Below are positions 49,444 through 58,346 of a stretch of DNA of 64,000 nucleotides, piece after piece. The notes below the pieces were generated by a model. It saw only the letters and a program-made list of their open reading frames with translations. It ran no database searches and was not told where the DNA came from. The translations under genes and the position numbers were made by a program. Position 1 is the stretch's first letter; each line of letters starts with the position of its first letter. Source of the DNA: Steroidobacteraceae bacterium (GTDB taxonomy: Bacteria; Pseudomonadota; Gammaproteobacteria; Steroidobacterales; Steroidobacteraceae); the NCBI GenBank assembly GCA_027531255.1, contig JAPZRU010000006.1:1-64000 (forward strand). The letters are read 5' to 3'.

Positions 49444-52149
49444 TCAGGCCGTCGCAGGATTCGGCTTCGCGGGGTCGACGCCGAGCTTCTTGATCGCGCC
49501 GGTCACGGTCGCGACGTCGATCTTCCCCTCGTCGGCCAGCGCCTTCAGCGCCGCGATCGCGATGTAACGGCGGTCCACCTCGAAGTGCGAACGCAGCGCC
49601 GCGCGCGCGTCCGAGCGGCCGTAGCCGTCGGTGCCGAGCGTCACGTAGCGGCCCGGCACCCACTGGCGGATCTGGTCGGGCACCGTCTTCACGTAGTCGG
49701 TCGCGGCCACGAACGGTCCCTCGCGGTCGCGCAGGCACTCGCGCACGTACGGCAAGCGCGGCGGCTCCGTCGGGTGCAGCAGGTTCCAGCGCTCGGCGTC
49801 CAGCGCCTCGCGCCGCAGCTCCGAGAAGCTCGTGACGCTGTAGACGTCCGCCGGCACGCCGAACTCCTTCTCGAGCAGTTCCGCAGCCGCCAGGCACTCG
49901 CGGAGGATGGTGCCCGAGCCGAGGATCTGCGCGCGCACCTTGCCGCGGCCGCCGATCTGCAGCAGGTACATGCCCTTGACGATGCCGGAAGCAACACCTG
50001 GCGGCATCGCCGGCTGCGCGTAGTTCTCGTTCATCACCGTCAGGTAGTAGTAGACGCTCTCGTCCTCGGCGTACATGCGCCGCAGGCCGTCCTGCACGAT
50101 CACCGCGAGTTCGTAGGCGAAGCACGGGTCGTAGCTGACGCAGTTCGGGATCACGCTCATCACGAGCTGGCTGTGGCCGTCCTGGTGCTGCAGGCCCTCG
50201 CCGGCGAGCGTCGTGCGCCCCGCCGTCGCGCCGAGCAGGAAGCCGCGCGCGCGCAGGTCGCCGGCCGCCCACATGAAGTCGCCGACGCGCTGGAAGCCGA
50301 ACATCGAGTAGTAGATGTAGAACGGGATCATGTGCACGCCCTGGTTCGCATAGGCCGTCGCCGCCGCGATCCACGAGCACATCGCGCCCGCCTCGTTGAT
50401 GCCTTCCTCCAGGATCTGGCCCTTCTTGTCCTCCCGGTAGGACAGCAGCTGGTCGGCGTCCTGCGGCGTGTACAGCTGGCCCATCGACGAGTAGATGCCG
50501 ATCTGGCGGAACAGGCCCTCCATGCCGAACGTGCGCGCCTCGTCCGGCACGATCGGCACGACGTGCTTCCCGACGTTCTTGTCCTTGAGCAGGACGCCGA
50601 GCAGGCGCACGAACGCCATCGTGGTCGAGATCTCGCGGCCCTGCGTGGACTCGAGCAGCGGCTGGAAGGCCGTGAGCTCGGGCACCACCAGCGGCGGCGC
50701 GGTGGGCCGCCGCACGGGCAGCGAGCCGCCGAGCGCCGCGCGGCGCTCGCGCAGGTACTTCGCCTCTTCGCTGGCTTCGTCCGGCCGCGTGAACGGGAGC
50801 TTCGCGATCTCCTCGTCGGTGAGGGGAATGTTGAAGCGGTCGCGGAAGGCCTTCAGCGCCGCCTCGTCGAGCTTCTTCTGCTGGTGCGTCGGGTTCTGCG
50901 CCTCGCCGGCCTTGCCGAGCCCGAAGCCCTTGACGGTCTTCGCGAGGATCACGGTCGGCTGGCCCTTGTGCGCCATCGCCTGCGCGTAGGCGTTCCAGAC
51001 CTTGTGCGCATCGTGACCGCCGCGGTTCAGGCGCCAGATCTCCTCGTCGCTCATGTTCGCGACCATCTCGCGCAGCTCCGGGTACTTCCCGAAGAAGTGC
51101 TCGCGCGTGTAGGCGCCGCCCTTGGCCTTGAAGTTCTGGTACTCGCCGTCGACGCACTCGTCCATCAGCTTGCGAAGCGTGCCCTTCGTGTCGCGCGCGA
51201 GCAGCGGATCCCAGCGGCCGCCCCAGATCACCTTGATCACGTTCCACCCGGCGCCGAGGAACGCCGCCTCGAGCTCCTGGATGATCTTGCCGTTGCCGCG
51301 CACCGGGCCGTCGAGACGCTGCAGGTTGCAGTTCACGACGAACACGAGGTTGTCGAGCCTTTCGCGCACCGGCATCGTCAGCGCGCCCATCGACTCGGGC
51401 TCGTCCATCTCGCCGTCGCCGAGGAAGGCCCAGACCTTGCGGTCGGACGGTGCGACGAGGCCCCGGTGCTCGAGGTAGCGCTGGAAGCGCGCCTGGTAGA
51501 TCGCCATCAGCGGCCCGAGGCCCATCGACACCGTCGGGAACTGCCAGAAGTCCGGCATCAGCCACGGGTGCGGATACGAGGACAGACCCTGCCCGCCGAC
51601 TTCCTGGCGGAAGTGGCGCAACTGGTCCTCGGTGAGCCGTCCCTCGAGGTAGGCCCGCGCGTAGATGCCGGGGCTCGAGTGGCCCTGCATGAACACGAGG
51701 TCGCCCGGATGCCGCGCGCCGGGCGCGCGCCAGAAATGGTTGAAGCCGACCTCGTACAGCGTCGCGGACGAAGCGTACGTCGCGATGTGGCCGCCGTACT
51801 CGGAGCTCTGCTTGTTCGCCGCGACCACCATCGCGAGCGCGTTCCAGCGGATGTAGGCCTCGAGCCGGCGCTCCAGCGCGCGGTTGCCGGGATACGCCTT
51901 TTCCTGCGCCGGACCGATCGTGTTCACGTAGGCCGTGTTCGGCATGAACGGCAGGTACGCGCCGGCGCGGCGCGCGTGATCGATCAGCTTCTCGAGCAGG
52001 TAGTGCGCGCGGCCGGCACCGTGCACCTTCAGGACGGAGTCGATCGACTCGAGCCACTCCTGGGTCTCGAGCGGATCGACGTCCTCGACCTTCGCGGGCT
52101 CGGGCTTCTGGCCCTCCGGCTTCGGAACGTCGCGCAGCGATTCGGGCAT
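49444..52149 (-). CDS. aceE: Pyruvate dehydrogenase E1 component
   Basis: This 901-residue homodimeric E1 decarboxylates pyruvate with thiamine diphosphate and loads lipoyl groups on AceF. The thiamine-binding element is GDGEMDEPES with the later NCN about 30 residues on (VVNCNLQRLDGP). Other family stretches include GHSSPGIYARA and MFGFQRVGDFMW. Length agrees with E. coli AceE (887). The ATG starts PESLRDVPKPEG and has a weak purine stretch upstream; a longer frame reaching 52395 is arginine-rich and unlike AceE. It heads the aceE-aceF-lpdA operon. Confidence 0.96.
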   Translation of the reverse strand: MPESLRDVPKPEGQKPEPAKVEDVDPLETQEWLESIDSVLKVHGAGRAHYLLEKLIDHARRAGAYLPFMPNTAYVNTIGPAQEKAYPGNRALERRLEAYIRWNALAMVVAANKQSSEYGGHIATYASSATLYEVGFNHFWRAPGARHPGDLVFMQGHSSPGIYARAYLEGRLTEDQLRHFRQEVGGQGLSSYPHPWLMPDFWQFPTVSMGLGPLMAIYQARFQRYLEHRGLVAPSDRKVWAFLGDGEMDEPESMGALTMPVRERLDNLVFVVNCNLQRLDGPVRGNGKIIQELEAAFLGAGWNVIKVIWGGRWDPLLARDTKGTLRKLMDECVDGEYQNFKAKGGAYTREHFFGKYPELREMVANMSDEEIWRLNRGGHDAHKVWNAYAQAMAHKGQPTVILAKTVKGFGLGKAGEAQNPTHQQKKLDEAALKAFRDRFNIPLTDEEIAKLPFTRPDEASEEAKYLRERRAALGGSLPVRRPTAPPLVVPELTAFQPLLESTQGREISTTMAFVRLLGVLLKDKNVGKHVVPIVPDEARTFGMEGLFRQIGIYSSMGQLYTPQDADQLLSYREDKKGQILEEGINEAGAMCSWIAAATAYANQGVHMIPFYIYYSMFGFQRVGDFMWAAGDLRARGFLLGATAGRTTLAGEGLQHQDGHSQLVMSVIPNCVSYDPCFAYELAVIVQDGLRRMYAEDESVYYYLTVMNENYAQPAMPPGVASGIVKGMYLLQIGGRGKVRAQILGSGTILRECLAAAELLEKEFGVPADVYSVTSFSELRREALDAERWNLLHPTEPPRLPYVRECLRDREGPFVAATDYVKTVPDQIRQWVPGRYVTLGTDGYGRSDARAALRSHFEVDRRYIAIAALKALADEGKIDVATVTGAIKKLGVDPAKPNPATA

Positions 52150-52332
52150 GGGAGCTTCCCGGCTGGGTTCAGCGCTCCACCACGGAGCGGTGCGATCGAC
52201 CGGCCGGCGGGTGCCATCCACACGCGACGCGGCCGTCGCCTGCGGCACGCCGGCGGAGCTTCGTGGCGGCCGATGGGGTGCGGTCGTGGCAGCGCCACGC
52301 GCACGCTGCGCGGCCGCTGCATGAAACCGCGG

Positions 52333-52338
52333 TATGAT
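52333..52338 (+). promoter_or_regulatory. -10 box for the pepA-like/pyrC operon
   Basis: TATGAT matches the -10 consensus at five of six positions and lies 36 bases before the GTG start. It has no -35 and shares five bases with the aceE -10 on the other strand. Confidence 0.4.
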
Positions 52339-52362
52339 CCGCAACTGCCAATCGAGGGTCAA
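52334..52362 (-). promoter_or_regulatory. Sigma70 promoter for the aceE-aceF-lpdA operon
   Basis: On the minus strand TTGACC (52357-52362, five of six) is followed after 17 bases by GATCAT (52334-52339, four of six). Transcription would start near 52327, giving a leader of about 178 bases before aceE with short GCAGCG/CGCTGC palindromes. No PdhR-type operator was recognised. Confidence 0.5.
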
Positions 52363-52373
52363 GGCAACGCCCG

Positions 52374-53939
52374 GTGATCGAACTGCTGCCGCCACGCTCG
52401 CCGGTGGTCCTCGCGCGCGGCGCGGCGCGCCCGTCCGCGAACCCGCGCCTCGCCGAGGAGTTGGACGCGCTCGCGATCCTCGCGCCGGCGCACGAACCCG
52501 ATCTCGCGTCGCTCCCGCACGGCGACCTGCTGCTCGCCGAGCACGCGCGACGGCCGCGACGTGCCGGGGCCACGTATGCAGTCACGCTGCCGAACCGGCG
52601 CCGCACGCGGGTGCGCGTCGGCCTGCTGGGCGCCGACGCGGGCGCGTTCGAAGCCCTGACGCTCGCCGGTCGGCTCGCCAGGGAATTCGCCGCCGAACGG
52701 CCCGGGTCCGTCGGCCTCGCGACGCTCTTGCCCGAGGCGCAGGCGCCCGGCGCGATGGATGCGCTCGGCGCCGCAATGCTCGCGGCGACGCAGCGCGTGC
52801 CGACGGCGGCGGCCGCTCCCGAACCACCGTGGGCGCCCGGCCGCATCGCGCTGTACGGCCCGGCCGACCCCGCGCGGCTCGCCGCCGTCGAGCAGGGCGC
52901 CGGACTCGTCCGCTGGCTCACCGCGCTGCCGCCGAACGTGTTGACGCCGGGCGCCTATCGTCGCGCGGTGCGCACGCTCGCGCGCCGCCGCGGCTGGCGC
53001 GTGCGCGAATACGACGAGCGCGCGCTGGCGCGCGCCGGCTGCGGCGCGTTCCTCGCCGTGTCCCAGGGCAGCGCGACGCGCGACGCGGCCATCGTCCACG
53101 TCGCTTACCGCCCGAAGCGCGCCGCGCGCGGCGTCGCGCCGATCGCGCTGGTCGGCAAGGGCCTCTGCTTCGACACCGGCGGCACCAACCTGAAGCCGCA
53201 GAAGTCGATGCTCGGCATGCACACGGACATGGCGGGCAGTGCGGTCGCGCTCGGCATCCTGGACGCGCTTTCGGCCCTGGACTTTCCGCGCCCGGTCGAC
53301 GCGTGGCTCGCGCTCGCCGAGAACCGCATCGGGCCGGGCGCCTACAAGCCGAACGACGTCGTTCGCGCGGCCAACGGCACGACCATCGAGATCGTCCACA
53401 CGGACGCCGAGGGGCGTCTCGTGCTGGCCGACACGCTCGCGCTCGCGGCACGCACGAATCCCGCCTGCCTGATCGACTTCGCGACGCTGACCGGCGCCTG
53501 CGTGAGCGCGCTGACCGAGCGCTACTCGGGCGTATTCACGAACCGGCCGCGCCTGCGCGAGGTCCTCGAGTCCGCGGGCGCCGCGAGCGGCGAGCGCGTC
53601 TGGGGCTTCCCCGCGCCCGCCGACTTCGACGAGGAGCTGGAGAGTGCGTCGGCCGACGTGCTCCAGTGCCTGTCCGAGGGCAAGGGCGACCACATCTACG
53701 CGGCGCGGTTCCTCGGCCGCTTCGTGCCCGCCGCGATCCCCTGGGTGCACGTCGACCTGTCGAGCGCGCACCGCACCGGGGGGCTCGGCCACGTCGCCTC
53801 CCCGCTCACGGGCTTCGGCGTGCGGTTCGGCACCACGCTGCTGCTCGACTGCCTGCGCCAGTTCGAGGCCGCCGCCGGGCCCGTCCGGGCGACCCCACCC
53901 GCGTCCAGGCCGCGTGCCCCGCGCCGGAGTTCACGCTGA
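52374..53939 (+). CDS. Leucyl aminopeptidase-like M17 peptidase (second copy)
   Basis: This 521-residue protein is a divergent M17 aminopeptidase. The catalytic and metal residues are kept: [10 protein letters not shown] (Lys, Asp), NLKP (Lys), MHTDMAG (Asp) and HTDAEGRL (Asp, Glu, Arg, with His in place of the usual Asn). The N-terminal 170 residues resemble neither PepA nor its DNA-binding domain closely. It differs clearly from PepA at 10.4 kb. Its stop overlaps the pyrC start by one base (TGATG), so it is translated with pyrC. The GTG start follows a weak AAGG. Confidence 0.85.
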   Translation: MIELLPPRSPVVLARGAARPSANPRLAEELDALAILAPAHEPDLASLPHGDLLLAEHARRPRRAGATYAVTLPNRRRTRVRVGLLGADAGAFEALTLAGRLAREFAAERPGSVGLATLLPEAQAPGAMDALGAAMLAATQRVPTAAAAPEPPWAPGRIALYGPADPARLAAVEQGAGLVRWLTALPPNVLTPGAYRRAVRTLARRRGWRVREYDERALARAGCGAFLAVSQGSATRDAAIVHVAYRPKRAARGVAPIALVGKGLCFDTGGTNLKPQKSMLGMHTDMAGSAVALGILDALSALDFPRPVDAWLALAENRIGPGAYKPNDVVRAANGTTIEIVHTDAEGRLVLADTLALAARTNPACLIDFATLTGACVSALTERYSGVFTNRPRLREVLESAGAASGERVWGFPAPADFDEELESASADVLQCLSEGKGDHIYAARFLGRFVPAAIPWVHVDLSSAHRTGGLGHVASPLTGFGVRFGTTLLLDCLRQFEAAAGPVRATPPASRPRAPRRSSR

Positions 53940-54991
53940 TGCAACTGACGATCACCCGCCCCGACGACTGGCACCTGCACCTGCGCGACGGCGCGCACAT
54001 GGCCGCCGTCGTGCGCCACACCGCCGAGCGCTTCGGCCGCGCGATCGTGATGCCGAACCTGAAGCCGCCGGTGACGACCGCCGCGCAGGCGCGCGCCTAC
54101 CACGACCGCATCGTCGCGGCGCTGCCGCCCGACTGCACGTTCCAGCCGCTGATGACGCTGTACCTCACCGACAACACGCCGCCGGCGGAGATCGACCGCG
54201 CGAAGACCGACGGTGTCGTGCACGCCGTGAAGTACTACCCGGCGGGCGCGACCACCAACTCGGACTCGGGCGTCACCGCGATCGAGCGCTGCTTCGCGAC
54301 GCTCGCGCGGATGGAGGAACTCGACCTGCCGTTCCTCTTGCACGGCGAGGTCACCGATTCGCACGTCGACGTCTTCGACCGCGAAGCGGCGTTCATCGAC
54401 CGGATCCTTGCCGACCTCGTGCGACGGTTCCCGCGCCTGCGGATCGTGTTCGAGCACGTGACCACGCGCGAGGCCGTGCAGTTCGTCGCGTCGTGCGGCC
54501 CGAACGTCGCGGCCACGATCACGCCCCAGCACCTGCTGCTGAACCGCAACGCGATGTTCCAGGGCGGCATCCGCCCGCACTTCTACTGCCTGCCGGTGCT
54601 GAAGCGCGAGCCGCACCGCGCGGCGCTGGTGGCGGCGGCGACCGGCGGCAGCCCGAAGTTCTTCCTCGGCACGGACAGTGCGCCGCACGCGAAGCACACG
54701 AAGGAGGCGAGCTGCGGCTGCGCCGGCATCTACTCCGCGCACGCGGGCATCGAGCTCTACGCGGAGGTCTTCGAGGCGGAGGGCCGGCTCGACCGACTGG
54801 AGGCGTTCGCGAGCTTCCACGGCCCCGACTTCTACCGGCTCCCCCGGAACCGCGACTCCATCACGCTCCGCAAGGAGCCCTGGTCGCCGCCGACGCACTT
54901 CGCGTTCGGCGGCGACGAACTGGTGCCGTTCCGCGCGGGCGAGACGGTGCACTGGCGGCTCGCCTCCGCGGCCTGCCCGAGCGCCTCATGA
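53939..54991 (+). CDS. pyrC: Dihydroorotase
   Basis: This 350-residue enzyme (class II dihydroorotase) interconverts carbamoyl-aspartate and dihydroorotate in pyrimidine synthesis. It has the zinc site HLHLRDG near 13-19, the carboxylated lysine segment [16 protein letters not shown], and later histidines in HGEVTD, FEHVTT and GTDSAPH. Length equals E. coli PyrC (348). It overlaps the peptidase gene by one base and rnt by four. Confidence 0.96.
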   Translation: MQLTITRPDDWHLHLRDGAHMAAVVRHTAERFGRAIVMPNLKPPVTTAAQARAYHDRIVAALPPDCTFQPLMTLYLTDNTPPAEIDRAKTDGVVHAVKYYPAGATTNSDSGVTAIERCFATLARMEELDLPFLLHGEVTDSHVDVFDREAAFIDRILADLVRRFPRLRIVFEHVTTREAVQFVASCGPNVAATITPQHLLLNRNAMFQGGIRPHFYCLPVLKREPHRAALVAAATGGSPKFFLGTDSAPHAKHTKEASCGCAGIYSAHAGIELYAEVFEAEGRLDRLEAFASFHGPDFYRLPRNRDSITLRKEPWSPPTHFAFGGDELVPFRAGETVHWRLASAACPSAS

Positions 54992-55725
54992 ACCAGCGAG
55001 CGTCCAACCCGGCCGATCCGCGCACCGGCACGAACTCGCCGATGCGCGAACGCTTCCGCGGCTTCCTGCCGGTGGTGGTGGACTGCGAGACCGGCGGCTT
55101 CAATGCGCAGACCGATGCGCTCCTCGAGATCGCCGGGGTGCTGCTCGAACTCGGCGAGGACGGCGTGCTCAAGCGCGGCGCCACGTGGCGGTTCCACGTA
55201 CAGCCGTTCGAGGGCGCACGGATGGACCCCGCCTCGCTCGCGATCAACGGCATCGATCCGTACCACCCGCTGCGACCAGCCCTGCCGGAGCGCGACGCGC
55301 TCGGCCGCCTGTTCAAGGAAGTGCGCACCGCGGTGAAGGACACGGGCTGCACGCGGGCGATCCTGGTCGGGCACAACGCCGCGTTCGACCTCGGCTTCCT
55401 GAACGCCGCGGTCGCGCGCTCGGGCATCAAGCGCAACCCTTTCCACCCGTTCAGCTGCTTCGACACCGCCACGCTCGCAGGCGTCGCGTTCGGCCAGACC
55501 GTGCTGTCGCGCGCGGTGATGGCCTCGGGCATGCGGTGGGAAGCGGACTCGGCGCACTCGGCCGTCTACGACGCGGAGCGCACCGCGGACCTGTTCTGCG
55601 AGATCTGCAACCAGTTCCGGCCGATCTACGAGACCTCGCGCGCGCGGCTGGCCGCACTCGGGCCGCTCGCACCGGAGCCGGGGAATCCGCTGGTGGACCC
55701 GGCACCGGAGGTCGAAGAAGGCTGA
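54988..55725 (+). CDS. rnt: Ribonuclease T
   Basis: This 245-residue DEDDh exonuclease trims tRNA and other small RNA 3' ends. The active-site motifs are [10 protein letters not shown] (first Asp, Glu), [10 protein letters not shown] (second Asp) and [14 protein letters not shown] (His, Asp). The size exceeds E. coli RNase T (215) by an N-terminal tail and a C-terminal Pro/Glu tail. ATGA overlap with pyrC; pyrC-rnt order is also known in Pseudomonas. It ends at a long palindrome. Confidence 0.94.
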   Translation: MNQRASNPADPRTGTNSPMRERFRGFLPVVVDCETGGFNAQTDALLEIAGVLLELGEDGVLKRGATWRFHVQPFEGARMDPASLAINGIDPYHPLRPALPERDALGRLFKEVRTAVKDTGCTRAILVGHNAAFDLGFLNAAVARSGIKRNPFHPFSCFDTATLAGVAFGQTVLSRAVMASGMRWEADSAHSAVYDAERTADLFCEICNQFRPIYETSRARLAALGPLAPEPGNPLVDPAPEVEEG

Positions 55726-55727
55726 GA

Positions 55728-55771
55728 GCGGACCGCGGCGGCGGACGTTCTCGCCCGCGGTCGCGGTCCGC
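55728..55771. terminator. Palindrome between convergent rnt and grxD
   Basis: A perfect 10-bp inverted repeat (GCGGACCGCG and CGCGGTCCGC) with a 24-base GC-rich loop sits between the two convergent stops. No T run flanks it. As a symmetric hairpin it could terminate or stabilise transcripts from both strands. Confidence 0.45.
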
Positions 55772-55783
55772 GCGATCGAGGGG

Positions 55784-56110
55784 TCAGGCCGCGCCGGCCT
55801 CGGTGAGCACCTGCTTCAGCTCGCCCTTGCGATACATGTCGAGGACGATGTCGCAGCCGCCGACCAGTTCGCCCTTGACGTACAGCTGCGGATAGGTCGG
55901 CCAGTTCGAGTACTGCTTCAGTGCCTCCCGGAGCTCCGGGTCCTCGAAGATGTTCACGGACTCGAACTTGGCGTTGCAGGCGCGCAGGGCCTGCACGGCC
56001 TGGTGCGAGAAGCCGCACTGCGGGAAGTCCGGCGTGCCCTTCATGAACAGCACGGCCGGTGCGGACGACAGGTGCTGCTTGATGCGTTCTACGACGTCGG
56101 CACTGCTCAT
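55784..56110 (-). CDS. grxD: Monothiol glutaredoxin Grx4
   Basis: This 108-residue protein is a monothiol glutaredoxin that binds a [2Fe-2S] cluster with glutathione and takes part in Fe-S trafficking. The CGFS active site is in PQCGFSHQAV (about 32), followed by the WPTYPQLYVKGELVGGCDI stretch. It compares with E. coli GrxD (115). In Pseudomonas a similar gene follows pyrC and rnt; here it is on the opposite strand. Confidence 0.95.
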   Translation of the reverse strand: MSSADVVERIKQHLSSAPAVLFMKGTPDFPQCGFSHQAVQALRACNAKFESVNIFEDPELREALKQYSNWPTYPQLYVKGELVGGCDIVLDMYRKGELKQVLTEAGAA

Positions 56111-56228
56111 CGGAAGACCTCGGGTGGCGGCGGCGCGGGGCCGCGGCGAATGGTAGCGGGTGGCCGGCCGCAGGGCGACCTGCCGGCGGTGATGGAGGCG
56201 AAGCGCGGCGGCAGCAAGCCCGGAGGTA

Positions 56229-56429
56229 TCAGAGCCTGGCCGCGGCCGGGCGCCGCTCGTGCGCCGCGCGGCGTTCCTCGCAGGCGCGCACGACGCTCCA
56301 CTGCTGCGCCGCAGTCATCCGGATCCAGCCGGCGATCTCGTCGCGCGTGCGGTAGCAGCCGCGGCAGTGACCCGTCGGGTCGAGGCTGCAGACGCTGATG
56401 CACGGAGAATTCGGCGCGACGGTCGACAT
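56229..56429 (-). CDS. DUF1289 small protein
   Basis: This 66-residue protein matches DUF1289 (PF06945): SPCISVCSLDPTGHCRGCYRT has four cysteines likely to bind zinc or Fe-S, and the following EIAGWIRMTAAQQ is typical. The family is widespread and its function unknown. The gene lies downstream of the divergent promoter region of the next plus-strand gene. There is a 118-base gap to grxD without clear signals. Confidence 0.85.
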   Translation of the reverse strand: MSTVAPNSPCISVCSLDPTGHCRGCYRTRDEIAGWIRMTAAQQWSVVRACEERRAAHERRPAAARL

Positions 56430-56465
56430 GGGACGGGCCCTCTCCGGCAGGCACGGCGCAACCGG

Positions 56466-56495
56466 TTGAAATTATGGGGGGCGAACGCCTATTCT
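56466..56495 (+). promoter_or_regulatory. Sigma70 promoter for the urate-oxidase-N gene
   Basis: TTGAAA (56466-56471, five of six) followed after 18 bases by TATTCT (56490-56495, four of six) gives a conventional promoter. Transcription would start near 56502 and give a leader of about 170 bases before the ATG. Confidence 0.45.
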
Positions 56496-56648
56496 TCAAA
56501 CGCAGTTCGCGCACCGCCGCCTCTCACGAGATCCGTCGCCGCGGCCGCGCTTCGCGCTGCGGCGTCGCCAGCGGACCCGGCGGCGGTCCAGTACGCGGAC
56601 CCATCGCCTGTCGGTAAATCCGCGTCGAATCTTTCATTTCGAAGAAGG

Positions 56649-56662
56649 GGGGCTTACGCCCC
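56649..56662 (+). promoter_or_regulatory. Leader hairpin abutting the ribosome-binding site
   Basis: GGGGC-TTAC-GCCCC forms a 5-bp hairpin whose last base directly touches the GGGGAG ribosome-binding site (56663-56668) of the following gene. It may affect access of the ribosome to the start; the effect is inferred. Confidence 0.35.
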
Positions 56663-56673
56663 GGGGAGTGTCG

Positions 56674-57294
56674 ATGAATCCTCTGTTGTCCGTTAAGGGC
56701 GCGATCGCCACCGGCTTCGTGCTCGCGATCGTGATCAGCGTGATCCTGACCGCCATCGTCGGCGTGCCGAAGGTCGGCGGCTTCGTCGGCCACGAGGCGG
56801 TGACGATCTGGCTGCACGTCGTCTCGGGCATCGTCTGGATCGGCCTGCTCTACTACTTCAACCTCGTGCAGATCCCCGGCCTCGCGGCCGCGACCGCCGA
56901 CAAGGGCGGCCCGGGCGGCGCCGGCATCTCCAAGTACATCGCGCCGCGGGCGCTGCTGTGGTTCCGCTGGGCCGCGGTCGCGACCTGGGTCACGGGCGCG
57001 GCCTACCTGGTTGCCAAGGGCGGCTTCGTCGAGTCGTTCCTGCTCGGCGCCACCACGGGCAACCCGTACCACACGGTGATCGGCCTCGGGGCCTGGCTCG
57101 GCACGATCATGCTGTTCAACGTCTGGGTCTTCATCTGGCCGAACCAGAAGAAGGTGCTCGGGATCGTGCCGGCGACGGACGAGGAAAAGGCCGCCGCGCG
57201 CAAGACGGCCACGCTCGCCTCGCGCACGAACTTCGTGCTGTCCGTGCCCATGCTGATGTGCATGATCGGCGCCCATCACTGGATGCCGTTCTGA
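56674..57294 (+). CDS. Urate oxidase N-terminal-domain membrane protein
   Basis: This 206-residue protein has four to five membrane helices and matches the Urate_ox_N domain (PF06181), the membrane part of PuuD-type urate hydroxylases. Here the C-terminal cytochrome c domain is absent, so it is a free-standing membrane domain. Typical segments are HEAVTIWLHVVSGIVWIGLLYYFN with conserved histidines and the ASRTNFVLSVPMLMCMIGAHHW end. Proteins like it are sometimes annotated wrongly as NusG. Function in this organism is unknown. ATG was chosen over the GTG six bases earlier because of spacing to GGGGAG. Confidence 0.8.
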   Translation: MNPLLSVKGAIATGFVLAIVISVILTAIVGVPKVGGFVGHEAVTIWLHVVSGIVWIGLLYYFNLVQIPGLAAATADKGGPGGAGISKYIAPRALLWFRWAAVATWVTGAAYLVAKGGFVESFLLGATTGNPYHTVIGLGAWLGTIMLFNVWVFIWPNQKKVLGIVPATDEEKAAARKTATLASRTNFVLSVPMLMCMIGAHHWMPF

Positions 57295-57355
57295 TCGGCT
57301 TGCAGTCGCCTGCCGGCGCCGCAAGCCCACGGACCGCGCCGCGCAACTCGCAAGG

Positions 57356-57384
57356 AAACCCGGCCTCGTGCCGGGTTTTCTTTT
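57356..57384 (+). terminator. Intrinsic terminator
   Basis: A 9-bp stem (AAACCCGGC pairing with GCCGGGTTT) with a five-base loop is followed by TCTTTT. It is the only classical intrinsic terminator seen in the window. It ends the urate-oxidase-N transcript 62 bases after its stop, before nadC. Confidence 0.85.
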
Positions 57385-57411
57385 GGCGCGTCCGGGACGA
57401 CACTGCGCGCC

Positions 57412-58263
57412 ATGAACCCGCTCCTGCCTGCCGACCTGGAAGAGACCGTCGAGCGCGCGCTCGCCGAGGACGTGGGGACCGGCGACCTCACGGCGCTGCT
57501 CGTGCCCGAGGGAGCGCGCTGCCGGGCGCGCGTGATCACCCGCGAAGCGGCCGTGCTTTGCGGCGCCGCGTGGGTGGACGCGGTGTTCCGGCGCCTCGAT
57601 CCCGCGCTGGCCGTGCGCTGGCACGCGCAGGACGGCGATGCGATCGCGCCGGACGCCCTGCTGTTCGAGGTCGAGGGACCGGCGCGCCCGCTGCTGACCG
57701 GCGAGCGCACGGCGCTCAATTTCCTGCAGACGCTGTCCGGCATCGCGACCGCGGCCCGGCGCTACGTGGACGCGATCGCGGGCACCGGCTGCACGCTGCT
57801 GGACACGCGCAAGACGGTGCCGGGACTGCGGCTCGCGCAGAAGTACGCCGTGCGCTGCGGTGGCGGGCGCAACCACCGCATCGGTCTCTACGACGGCATC
57901 CTGGTGAAGGAGAACCACATCGCCGCGGCGGGCGGCATCGCGAACGCGGTGCGGGCGGCGCGCGAGATCTCGCCACAGGTGCCCGTCGAGGTCGAGGTGG
58001 AGACGCTCGACGAGCTCGAGGAGACGTTCGCCGCCGGCGCCGACATGGCGCTGCTCGACGAGTTCACGCTCGTGCAGCTGCGCGAAGCCGTGCGCCGCAA
58101 CCGGGCGCGACCCCGCCCGCTGAAGCTCGAGGCCTCGGGGGGCGTGGACCTCGCCAACGTCCGGGAGATCGCCGCAACCGGCGTGGACTTCGTGTCGATC
58201 GGCTCGATCACGAAGCACGTGAAGGCCGTCGATCTCTCGATGCGGATGGAGCTGTCGGCGTAG
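57412..58263 (+). CDS. nadC: Nicotinate-nucleotide pyrophosphorylase (quinolinate phosphoribosyltransferase)
   Basis: This 283-residue enzyme makes nicotinate mononucleotide from quinolinate and PRPP for NAD synthesis. Motifs are DTRKTVPGLRLAQKYAV near 142-158, GGGRNHRIGL with the KENHI lysine, and the LEASGG loop near 240. Length fits E. coli NadC (297). It has its own transcript start after the terminator and converges with the c-di-GMP gene. Confidence 0.95.
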   Translation: MNPLLPADLEETVERALAEDVGTGDLTALLVPEGARCRARVITREAAVLCGAAWVDAVFRRLDPALAVRWHAQDGDAIAPDALLFEVEGPARPLLTGERTALNFLQTLSGIATAARRYVDAIAGTGCTLLDTRKTVPGLRLAQKYAVRCGGGRNHRIGLYDGILVKENHIAAAGGIANAVRAAREISPQVPVEVEVETLDELEETFAAGADMALLDEFTLVQLREAVRRNRARPRPLKLEASGGVDLANVREIAATGVDFVSIGSITKHVKAVDLSMRMELSA

Positions 58264-58315
58264 CTCGCGCGGCGCGCGCTCCTCGGTCGGGAGCGCAGCT
58301 CCGGCCGTGCGCCGC

Positions 58316-58346
58316 GAGCGGCGGTCGCCGGCCGCCCTCGCCGCTC
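58316..58346. terminator. Palindrome between convergent nadC and the c-di-GMP gene
   Basis: A perfect 8-bp inverted repeat (GAGCGGCG and CGCCGCTC) with a 15-base loop covers part of the stop codon of the minus-strand gene. No T run flanks it. It could act in both directions. Confidence 0.35.

Noticed and set aside
52150-52373. PdhR operator before aceE.
   Set aside because: No AATTGGT...ACCAATT-like palindrome is present.
48445-52377. A 1310-codon open frame on the plus strand.
   Set aside because: It is antisense to aceF and aceE; its sequence is His/Arg/Asp-rich and domain-free.
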